Of a stretch of DNA of 8,221 nt, positions 1 to 6,148 are shown piece after piece. Positions within the stretch are counted from its first letter, which is position 1. Every line of letters starts with the position of its first letter. Position numbers and translations under genes: made by a program. The stretch spans positions 1-8,221 of the forward strand of contig JAOZLI010000117.1 in NCBI GenBank assembly GCA_029934915.1, read 5' to 3'. Source of the DNA: Desulfocapsa sp. GTDB lineage: Bacteria; Desulfobacterota; Desulfobulbia; Desulfobulbales; Desulfocapsaceae. The notes under the pieces were generated by a model. The model did not search any database, was not told the DNA's origin, and saw only the letters and a program-made list of their open reading frames with translations.

Positions 1-8
1 CCTTATGA

Positions 9-37
9 TTGACTTTCGATGTTGAGATGACTATATT
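9..37 (+). promoter_or_regulatory. Candidate sigma70 promoter of purA
   Basis: A -35 box TTGACT (9-14) and a -10 box TATATT (32-37) are separated by exactly 17 nt. Each box matches the consensus at five of six bases. The expected start of transcription is near 44, giving a leader of about 90 nt before purA. It is the best promoter-like match I found in the intergenic spaces. A short reading frame ending in TGA at 10-12 could be the tail of an upstream gene, but there is too little of it to identify. Confidence 0.5.
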
Positions 38-44
38 GTTGCGG

Positions 45-63
45 TTCTCGTTGTCAATGAGAA
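45..63. promoter_or_regulatory. 19-bp near-palindrome at purA start site (operator-like)
   Basis: The site reads TTCTCGTTG-T-CAATGAGAA. Eight of nine positions are symmetric around base 54; the exception is 50/58, which is a G-T pair. It begins at the predicted first transcribed base of the upstream promoter. On DNA this is what a dimeric repressor site looks like; in RNA it could be a 5-bp stem with a 9-nt loop. No known regulator motif is recognised. Confidence 0.35.
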
Positions 64-89
64 GAGGCGTATCCCGAATTTTCATGTAA

Positions 90-1433
<1,344 letters not shown>

Positions 1434-1457
1434 TGGCGTTGTAAAAAGACAACACTC

Positions 1458-1540
1458 ACCATGAAGAGCATGAAGGACATGAAGTTAACAGACTGATTTG
1501 CTGTTGTTCTTTTCTTCATGCCCTTCATGCGCTTCATGGT
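1458..1540. repeat. Long inverted repeat made of CATGAAG heptamers (REP-like)
   Basis: The left arm is 1458-1484 and the right arm 1514-1540, 27 nt each, with 25 of 27 positions complementary (mismatches at 1467/1531 and 1477/1521). The left arm holds CATGAAG at 1460, 1469 and 1478; the right arm holds CTTCATG at 1514, 1523 and 1532. Both are exact 9-nt periods. The 29-nt loop has its own 5-bp stem (AACAG 1487-1491 with CTGTT 1501-1505). It begins 24 nt after the purA stop. A T6 run at 1549-1554 follows, so it may end purA transcripts, but the arms are longer than those of normal terminators and the structure resembles a dispersed palindromic repeat. No target duplication was seen. Confidence 0.85.
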
Positions 1541-1557
1541 CGAATAGGTTTTTTCGA
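1540..1557 (+). terminator. Possible purA transcription end (small hairpin and T run)
   Basis: TCGAA at 1540-1544 can pair with TTCGA at 1553-1557 across an 8-nt loop. A six-T run (1549-1554) lies inside this element, 8 nt after the large inverted repeat. The geometry is not that of a textbook intrinsic terminator, because the T run overlaps the small hairpin and is not directly behind the large stem. It is offered as the only termination signal between purA and rpoZ. Confidence 0.25.
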
Positions 1558-1651
1558 GTTCATCAAAAATAGTAATCAGTAACAGTTGGTCGCCTTACTA
1601 AATACAGTGTACGACCTGAATAGTTGCGAAAAATATAATTGAGGTTTACGA
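1558..1651 (+). other. rpoZ leader region
   Basis: No reading frame is supported here. A perfect TATAAT occurs at 1634-1639, but no good -35 lies at 16-18 nt upstream, and transcription from it would begin inside or after the rpoZ ribosome binding site. GGTCG (1588-1592) and CGACC (1612-1616) could form a short stem with a 19-nt loop. The TGAGG at 1640-1644 is the rpoZ ribosome binding site, 7 nt before the ATG. The promoter for the long downstream gene run should be in or near this stretch, but I could not place it with confidence. Confidence 0.4.
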
Positions 1652-1927
1652 ATGGCAAGAATTACCGTTGAAGATTGTCTGGAAACCATTGGTGTAAATA
1701 AACGTTTTGATCTCGTGCATCTAGCCGTAGATCGTATAAAACAGCACCGACATGGTGAGCCTTACCTGGTGGAAGGCAAGAACAAAGAGGTTGTTATGAC
1801 TCTTCGCGAAGTGGCTGCCGGAGAGGTGACTTTTGAAAATATTTATGGGCTTCCTAATGCTGAAGATGAAGCTGTAGCAGAGCAGGAAGATGAAAACAGC
1901 TCTGAAGAAGAAAAAGCTACCGCATAG
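1652..1927 (+). CDS. rpoZ: RNA polymerase omega subunit
   Basis: A small subunit that binds the beta-prime subunit, helps RNA polymerase assembly and, in Proteobacteria, forms part of ppGpp site 1. The 91-residue protein begins MARITVEDCLE, with the MAR tripeptide that marks ppGpp-responsive omega proteins. It continues with the family core: a KRFDLVHLAVDRIKQ helix, a short strand region, and the TLREVAAGEVTFENI block (about residues 51-65). The C-terminal 20 or so residues are an acidic tail rich in Glu, as is common in omega. The ATG at 1652 has a TGAGG site 7 nt upstream. It is the first gene of the run; dnaJ follows after 15 nt. Confidence 0.93.
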   Translation: MARITVEDCLETIGVNKRFDLVHLAVDRIKQHRHGEPYLVEGKNKEVVMTLREVAAGEVTFENIYGLPNAEDEAVAEQEDENSSEEEKATA

Positions 1928-1942
1928 TGAAGAAAATTTAAT

Positions 1943-3067
1943 ATGTCAAAATGTTATTACGAAATCCTCTCTGTTAGTAAGACGGCAGATGGCGGTACCA
2001 TAAAGAAGAGTTATCGTAAGCTTGCCATGAAATATCATCCGGATCGTAATCCAGATGATAAAGAGGCTGAAGAGCTTTTTAAAGAATGTACCGAAGCTTA
2101 TGAAGTACTCAGCGATCAACAGAAACGGCAAATCTATGACACATACGGTCATGAAGGACTGAAAAATAGCGGATACCAGGGTGCTCGGAATTCCGAGGAT
2201 ATGTTCTCCGGGCTTGGCGATCTTTTTGGTGACCTTTTCGGTGGAGGTCGCAGTCGACAACGTCGAGGTGGGCCTCAACCCGGAAATGATCTGCGCTACG
2301 ACGTCGAAATTGATTTTATGGAAGCCGTTCACGGTATTTCCAAGGAAGTTGAAATCACTCGTCGTGATACCTGTTGGACCTGTGAGGGGAGTGGTTGTCG
2401 TCCCGGACATAAGCGTGCAACTTGTCCAAGTTGTAATGGTCGTGGACAGGTGATTCGTTCGCAGGGCTTTTTTCAGGTTTCTTCCACCTGTCCCCAGTGT
2501 CATGGTGAAGGTGAAATCGTTTCCGATCCCTGTAATGATTGTAATGGTGTCGGGCTTGTTGAGAAGAAGAAGAAAGTTTCTTTGAAGATTCCGGCAGGCG
2601 TTGATACCGGTGCTCAGATGCGTTTACGCGGTCAGGGTGAAGGTGGACGTCGAGGCGGACAGTCTGGAGATCTGTACGTGGTAATTCACGTGGATGAACA
2701 CGAGTTCTTTAAGCGGGACAGACAGACCATATATTGTGAATTTCCCGTGTCCATGGTACAGGCCGCTCTTGGTTGTAAGGTTGATGTGCCAACCATCCAT
2801 GGGAAAAAGAAACTCTCTATTCCAGCGGGGAGCCAGTCAGCAGCAAGATTTACCCTGAGGAAAGAAGGTATTCCCAGTCTGCGAGGTGGTGCAAATGGTG
2901 ATATGATTGTGCAGCTGCAAGTGAAAACACCAACCAATCTCTGTGCCGAACAGAAAAAGGTGCTGGAGAATTTTGACGAACTCTGTAAGGAACATGGTCA
3001 GAATGAAGAGCATGAGGGATTTTTTACGAAACTTTTTCATGAAGTTGTAGGGAAAAAGAATGACTGA
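1943..3067 (+). CDS. dnaJ: Chaperone protein DnaJ (type I Hsp40)
   Basis: The cytosolic co-chaperone that binds unfolded proteins and stimulates the ATPase of DnaK. All type I domains are present in 374 residues: J domain (1-70) with HPD at 32-34; Gly/Phe region (about 80-115); zinc domain with four CxxCxGxG repeats starting at Cys144, Cys161, Cys183 and Cys197; then the C-terminal substrate-binding and dimer domains (about 205-374). Length is normal. Neither dnaK nor grpE is adjacent; the neighbours are rpoZ (15 nt before) and moaC, which it overlaps by 8 nt. The ribosome binding site is weak (GAAG at 1929-1932, 10 nt before the ATG), so translation may depend on coupling to rpoZ. An additional dnaJ-type gene elsewhere is possible; this one is full length and looks functional. 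Confidence 0.96.
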   Translation: MSKCYYEILSVSKTADGGTIKKSYRKLAMKYHPDRNPDDKEAEELFKECTEAYEVLSDQQKRQIYDTYGHEGLKNSGYQGARNSEDMFSGLGDLFGDLFGGGRSRQRRGGPQPGNDLRYDVEIDFMEAVHGISKEVEITRRDTCWTCEGSGCRPGHKRATCPSCNGRGQVIRSQGFFQVSSTCPQCHGEGEIVSDPCNDCNGVGLVEKKKKVSLKIPAGVDTGAQMRLRGQGEGGRRGGQSGDLYVVIHVDEHEFFKRDRQTIYCEFPVSMVQAALGCKVDVPTIHGKKKLSIPAGSQSAARFTLRKEGIPSLRGGANGDMIVQLQVKTPTNLCAEQKKVLENFDELCKEHGQNEEHEGFFTKLFHEVVGKKND

Positions 3068-3539
3068 ACTTACTCACTTTGATGCTGATGGCAATGCAGT
3101 AATGGTTGATGTCAGTAAGAAAGTAGAAACAGAGCGTGTGGCAACAGCCTCAGGTAAAATCGCACTTTCTGAAGCAGCTTATAAACTTGTTAAAAGCGGT
3201 TCCATGGCTAAAGGCGATGTCTTGGGTGTTGCTCGGATAGCAGGAATTATGGCTGCTAAAAAGGTAGATGATCTGATTCCTCTTTGTCATCCTCTTGCAA
3301 TTACCAAAATAAACATTGATTTTACCTACCTGGATGATACAAATCAAATAGAGATTGAAGCTGTTGTCGGTATTTGTGGCAAAACTGGTGTTGAAATGGA
3401 GGCACTGACAGCGGTGTCTGTTACTGCTCTCACCATTTATGATATGTGTAAGGCCGTTGATAAGTCCATGCTTATCAGCGATATTTGTTTGAAAAAGAAA
3501 ACGGGCGGAAAGAGCGGAACATTTATTCGACAGGAGTAG
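3060..3539 (+). CDS. moaC: Cyclic pyranopterin monophosphate synthase
   Basis: Acts after MoaA in molybdenum cofactor synthesis: it turns the GTP-derived 3',8-cyclo-GTP intermediate into cyclic pyranopterin monophosphate. The 159-residue protein is full length. Active-site residues fall at the same numbers as in E. coli MoaC: Lys51, His77 in LCHP, Glu112 and Glu114 in KTGVEMEAL, Asp128 and Lys131 in DMCKAVDK. The ATG lies inside the end of dnaJ (8-nt overlap), with AGGGA at 3049-3053 six nt upstream, so translational coupling to dnaJ is likely. No other moa, mog or moe gene is in the window. A molybdenum or tungsten enzyme (for example formate dehydrogenase) is therefore implied elsewhere in the genome. 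Confidence 0.97.
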   Translation: MTELTHFDADGNAVMVDVSKKVETERVATASGKIALSEAAYKLVKSGSMAKGDVLGVARIAGIMAAKKVDDLIPLCHPLAITKINIDFTYLDDTNQIEIEAVVGICGKTGVEMEALTAVSVTALTIYDMCKAVDKSMLISDICLKKKTGGKSGTFIRQE

Positions 3540-3611
3540 GCTGAATCTGTTGATGTTGTTATTTCCAATACTTCCCGGCATCGTTGTCGTTATAAAGAAG
3601 AGGTTTTTTTA

Positions 3612-3974
3612 ATGGATCAAAAAGTACTCGATACTTTCAAGAGCCAGCTGGCAGAAAAACGTGATGAAATTTTAAGAGATGCCGAACGTACATTAACAGA
3701 GCTGAATGAGCAGGGTGGAAACATCCCTGATCCAAACGATCGGGCAAGCGCAGAATCCGGGAGAAATTTCGAACTGCGAATACGACAACGTGAGCAGAGA
3801 CTTCTTTCCAAAATTGATGATGCGCTGCAAAGAATTGATGATGGAGAGTTTGGTGAGTGTGACAGTTGTGGCGAGCTTATTGGTGAGAAACGTCTCGAGG
3901 CAAGGCCTGTGACCTCTCTTTGTATTGAGTGTAAAACGGCGCAGGAATCTGAGGAAAAATCCCAGGGGAAATAA
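3612..3974 (+). CDS. dksA: DksA-family RNA polymerase-binding transcription factor
   Basis: Binds in the secondary channel of RNA polymerase and, with ppGpp, adjusts promoters during the stringent response. The 120-residue protein lines up with E. coli DksA at a constant offset of 31 residues: the N-terminal segment is missing, the rest is collinear. The coiled-coil tip DxxDxA is kept (Asp40, Asp43, Ala45). The zinc finger is C83-x2-C86-x17-C104-x2-C107. Positions matching ppGpp site 2 in E. coli (Arg60, Leu64, Lys67, Arg98, Lys108) are all kept. GAAGAGG at 3597-3603 lies 8 nt before the ATG, across a T7 run. It starts 72 nt after moaC, the widest gap in the run, and galT follows after 5 nt. 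DksA paralogues are frequent in these bacteria, so this may not be the only copy. Confidence 0.92.
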   Translation: MDQKVLDTFKSQLAEKRDEILRDAERTLTELNEQGGNIPDPNDRASAESGRNFELRIRQREQRLLSKIDDALQRIDDGEFGECDSCGELIGEKRLEARPVTSLCIECKTAQESEEKSQGK

Positions 3975-3979
3975 CGTAG

Positions 3980-4987
3980 ATGCCTGAACTGAGAAGAGAT
4001 CCCGTCCTAGGCCGATGGATTATCATTGCCCAGGAAAGGGGCAAACGGCCCACTGATTTTATAATTAGTAAAACAGAGACGACGGGTGGTTTTTGTCCGC
4101 TCTGTCCAGGTAATGAAAATACCACTCCCCATGAAGTTTTGGTTTTAGGAAGAGTTGGCGGGAAGGATGATTCGCCTGGTTGGAAGGTTCGTGTTGTTCC
4201 CAACAAATATCCGGCACTTGTTATTGAAGGAGATCTTAACCGTGAGGGTGAAGGACTTTACGACAAGATGAATGGGATTGGGGCTCATGAAGTTTTTGTA
4301 GAAAGTCCTAATCATGATGATGCCTTTTCAGAGTTGCCTGCAGAGCATATGGCAATGGTTTTTCAGGCCTTTCAGTATCGCATTAGAGACCTTGAGCATG
4401 ATGAACGCTTCCGCTATGTCCTTGTCTTTAAAAATTTTGGAAAAGCTGCTGGAGCGTCTCTAGAACATTCCCATTCTCAGCTAGTTGCCTTACCTGTCCT
4501 GCCTCGTAAGATAGAATCTGAGTTGACTGGGGCACTTACCTATTACAAGTACAAAGAACGTTGCATCTTCTGTGATATTATTAGCCAGGAACTGAAACAG
4601 GATATACGCGTAGTCTGTCGAAATGAACATTTTATAAGTATTACCCCTTTTGCCCCGCGTACCCCCTTTGAAATGTGGATTTTACCCATCAAGCATTCCT
4701 CTGCCTATCATGAGCAGAGTTATGATGAACTGCTGGCGTTATCAGAAATATTTGCTGAAAGCCTTTGCCGCCTTGATGGCTGCATTCCCAATGTCCCGTA
4801 TAATTTTATTTTGCATACGCAGCCTTTGCGTGGTGGACATCTGCCGCATTATCACTGGCATTTTGAGATTGTCCCAAAACTCACATCCATTGCAGGTTTC
4901 GAGTGGGGCTCCGGATTTTATATCAACCCCATGCCCCCTGAAGAGGCGTGCAAGTATCTGCGTGAATCCCTTGAGCGGATATCATAG
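3980..4987 (+). CDS. galT: GalT-family nucleotidyltransferase (hexose-1-phosphate uridylyl/adenylyltransferase)
   Basis: Family members swap a nucleoside monophosphate between a sugar nucleotide and a sugar or inorganic phosphate through a covalent nucleotidyl-His. In 335 residues both HIT-like halves are seen. The N-terminal half has CPLC (Cys39, Cys42), HEVFVESPNHD with His112, and the active site HSHSQ (163-167), with His165 as the expected nucleophile. The C-terminal half has CIFC (Cys195, Cys198) and HYHWH (290-294). E. coli GalT has HPHGQ and uses UDP-sugars; the HSHSQ motif and the second Cys pair resemble the plant ADP-glucose phosphorylase type, so the nucleotide is uncertain. There is no galE or galK nearby. 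AGGGGA at 3964-3969 is 10 nt before the ATG, and the gap from dksA is only 5 nt. Confidence 0.88.
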   Translation: MPELRRDPVLGRWIIIAQERGKRPTDFIISKTETTGGFCPLCPGNENTTPHEVLVLGRVGGKDDSPGWKVRVVPNKYPALVIEGDLNREGEGLYDKMNGIGAHEVFVESPNHDDAFSELPAEHMAMVFQAFQYRIRDLEHDERFRYVLVFKNFGKAAGASLEHSHSQLVALPVLPRKIESELTGALTYYKYKERCIFCDIISQELKQDIRVVCRNEHFISITPFAPRTPFEMWILPIKHSSAYHEQSYDELLALSEIFAESLCRLDGCIPNVPYNFILHTQPLRGGHLPHYHWHFEIVPKLTSIAGFEWGSGFYINPMPPEEACKYLRESLERIS

Positions 4988-4993
4988 AGGAGG
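4988..4993 (+). promoter_or_regulatory. Strong Shine-Dalgarno site of the receiver gene
   Basis: A perfect AGGAGG directly follows the galT TAG stop and lies 8 nt before the ATG at 5002. It is the strongest ribosome binding site in the window, and suggests the receiver is made in greater amounts than the genes that follow, which lack a clear site. Confidence 0.8.
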
Positions 4994-5001
4994 AATTACC
5001 T

Positions 5002-5352
5002 ATGAAAAAAATATTACTTGTTGACGACGAAGCGGGTATTCAGATGCTCTATCGTGAAGAGTTTGAAGATGCCGGATACGAGGTTATTTCTGCCATTACT
5101 GGCGAGGAAGGGCTGGAAAAATTCAGAAGTGAGTCACCCGATCTGGTTGTTCTTGATATTCAGATGCCTGGTATGAATGGGATTGAAACACTCCGTCAGA
5201 TGAAGATGGATAATCCCAACCTGCCTGTGATTCTAAGTTCTGCCTATAATGAATATAAGCAGGATCTGGGTGCCTGGGCATCGGATGCTTATATCGTTAA
5301 ATCTTCTAATATTGACGATCTTAAAGCCGCTGTTGCTAAGTTGCTTGAGTAA
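5002..5352 (+). CDS. Single-domain response regulator (CheY-like receiver)
   Basis: A stand-alone phosphoacceptor domain of 116 residues with no output domain. The receiver signature is complete: acidic pocket Asp8-Asp9, phosphoacceptor Asp52 in VVLDIQMPGMNG, Ser80 at the Thr switch position, Tyr97 as the aromatic switch residue and Lys100. Lys100 is followed by Ser rather than the usual Pro. No histidine kinase is in the window, so the phosphodonor is an orphan kinase elsewhere. Output must come from protein-protein contact, as with CheY or Spo0F. The gene starts 14 nt after galT with a perfect ribosome binding site. The next gene is in the same reading frame 18 nt after the TAA. A partnership with that FolE2-like protein is possible but is inference from position only. 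Confidence 0.93.
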   Translation: MKKILLVDDEAGIQMLYREEFEDAGYEVISAITGEEGLEKFRSESPDLVVLDIQMPGMNGIETLRQMKMDNPNLPVILSSAYNEYKQDLGAWASDAYIVKSSNIDDLKAAVAKLLE

Positions 5353-5370
5353 CAGATTCTTGATTGCACT

Positions 5371-6099
5371 ATGAAAGATATTCAGAGCCAGGAAGATCAT
5401 CGCCGAATCAATATTAAGAAAGTTGGCGTGAAAACCATTTCTTACCCTATCACCGTGCTTGACAAGGCACATTCGCAGCAGAATACCATCGCCTCATTTA
5501 ATATGTATGTGAACCTACCTCATCATTTTAAAGGAACGCATATGAGTCGCTTTGTCGAAATTCTTAATCGTTACCATGGTGCAATTGATATTGGGAATTT
5601 CCATAATATTCTCCAGGAAATGAAGGATAAACTGGAAGCGGAAGCAGCACATATAGAGATGTCGTTTGTATATTTTCTTTCAGATGCTGATAATGCGGAT
5701 AACCTGAAATCAAGGCGCTATGAATGTATCATGCATGGCTCTCTGGAGAAAGAGAATGATCTGGAATTTATCCTGAATGTACCTGTTTCTATTCCCCTTG
5801 CAAAGCAGATGGCTACTGGGTTGCCCCAGTCGCTTGGACAATGGGGACGAGTGGTGAGTGCTGTAAAATTCAGGAATTTTATCTGGATTGAAGATCTGAT
5901 CACCCTTATTGAAAAGGCTGTCGATATTGCGCACGAAAAGGCTTCCGCTCCCGGAGAAAACAGTATGTCAGTGGAATCGCTCAGCCATCAAATTGCACAA
6001 AGTTTGGAAGAAGAAAAGGCTATAAAATCATTTTCGCTGAAAGTGGAAAATCTGGCAGAAGGATATTCGACTTTCGCTGCCATAGAATCTCTTGCCTAA
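5371..6099 (+). CDS. folE2: FolE2-family (GTP cyclohydrolase IB-like, COG1469) protein lacking active-site residues
   Basis: FolE2 normally opens GTP to make 7,8-dihydroneopterin triphosphate for folate or queuosine. This 242-residue protein keeps the family scaffold: the N-terminus MKDIQSQEDHRRI..KVGVKTISYP, the QNTIASFNMYVNLPHHFKGTHMSRFVE block (37-63), NVPV (136-139), FIWIEDL (170-176) and a C-terminal VEN-AFA-like strand. Between VPV and FIW it aligns without gaps with ordinary FolE2, but the expected CPC is L-A-K (143-145) and the metal-binding His of GAHNQR is Leu155. The LLKRPDEK/VTE..YENP loop is shortened by about 10 residues, and the C-terminal HxH is gone (AEGYSTFAAIE). Cyclohydrolase activity is therefore unlikely. 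The start is fixed by homology; no Shine-Dalgarno site is visible. The frame is intact, so it is not an obvious pseudogene. Database pipelines would probably label it an active cyclohydrolase. Confidence 0.85.
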   Translation: MKDIQSQEDHRRINIKKVGVKTISYPITVLDKAHSQQNTIASFNMYVNLPHHFKGTHMSRFVEILNRYHGAIDIGNFHNILQEMKDKLEAEAAHIEMSFVYFLSDADNADNLKSRRYECIMHGSLEKENDLEFILNVPVSIPLAKQMATGLPQSLGQWGRVVSAVKFRNFIWIEDLITLIEKAVDIAHEKASAPGENSMSVESLSHQIAQSLEEEKAIKSFSLKVENLAEGYSTFAAIESLA

Positions 6100-6117
6100 G
6101 GGTTCTTGCCGAGCCCT
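6099..6117 (+). other. Short hairpin between folE2-like gene and glyS
   Basis: AGGGTTC (6099-6105) pairs with GAGCCCT (6111-6117), a 7-bp stem with one G-U pair and a TTGCC loop. It begins on the last base of the stop codon. No T run follows, so it is not a standard terminator. It could protect the 3' end of an upstream RNA piece or slow ribosomes before glyS. Confidence 0.35.
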
Positions 6118-6148
6118 AAGAATAACAATCTGAAATAGTTAACTCATT

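Noticed and set aside
1458..1540. CRISPR-like array from the repeated heptamers
   Set aside because: The units are 7 nt with 2-nt spacers and the two blocks are inverted relative to each other; repeat and spacer sizes are far below those of CRISPR arrays.
1634..1639. Perfect TATAAT before rpoZ as a -10 box
   Set aside because: No acceptable -35 box at 16-18 nt upstream, and the start point would fall after the ribosome binding site at 1640-1644. It is more likely a chance match in an A/T-rich leader.
1946..2503. 185-residue open frame on the minus strand inside dnaJ
   Set aside because: It lies wholly opposite a certain DnaJ sequence, has low-complexity Thr-rich content and no family motif; a shadow of codon bias in dnaJ.
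3150..3581. 143-residue open frame on the minus strand opposite moaC
   Set aside because: Opposes a full-length MoaC with all active-site residues; no family features in the translation.
3540..3611. Sigma54 or sigma70 promoter in the moaC-dksA gap
   Set aside because: CCCGGCATCGTTGTC looks loosely like a -24/-12 element, but the downstream GC does not fall at the required spacing. TATAAA at 3591 has no fitting -35. A weak direct repeat (GTTGTTAT/GTCGTTAT) is too imperfect to call.
4650..5024. 124-residue + strand frame overlapping the 3' half of galT and the receiver start
   Set aside because: Out-of-frame overlap of two confident genes; its translation shows no domain.
5350..5370. Programmed readthrough making a receiver-FolE2 fusion
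   Set aside because: The two genes are in frame, but the stop is TAA followed by C with no visible recoding hairpin, and the downstream gene has its own family-typical N-terminus with ATG.
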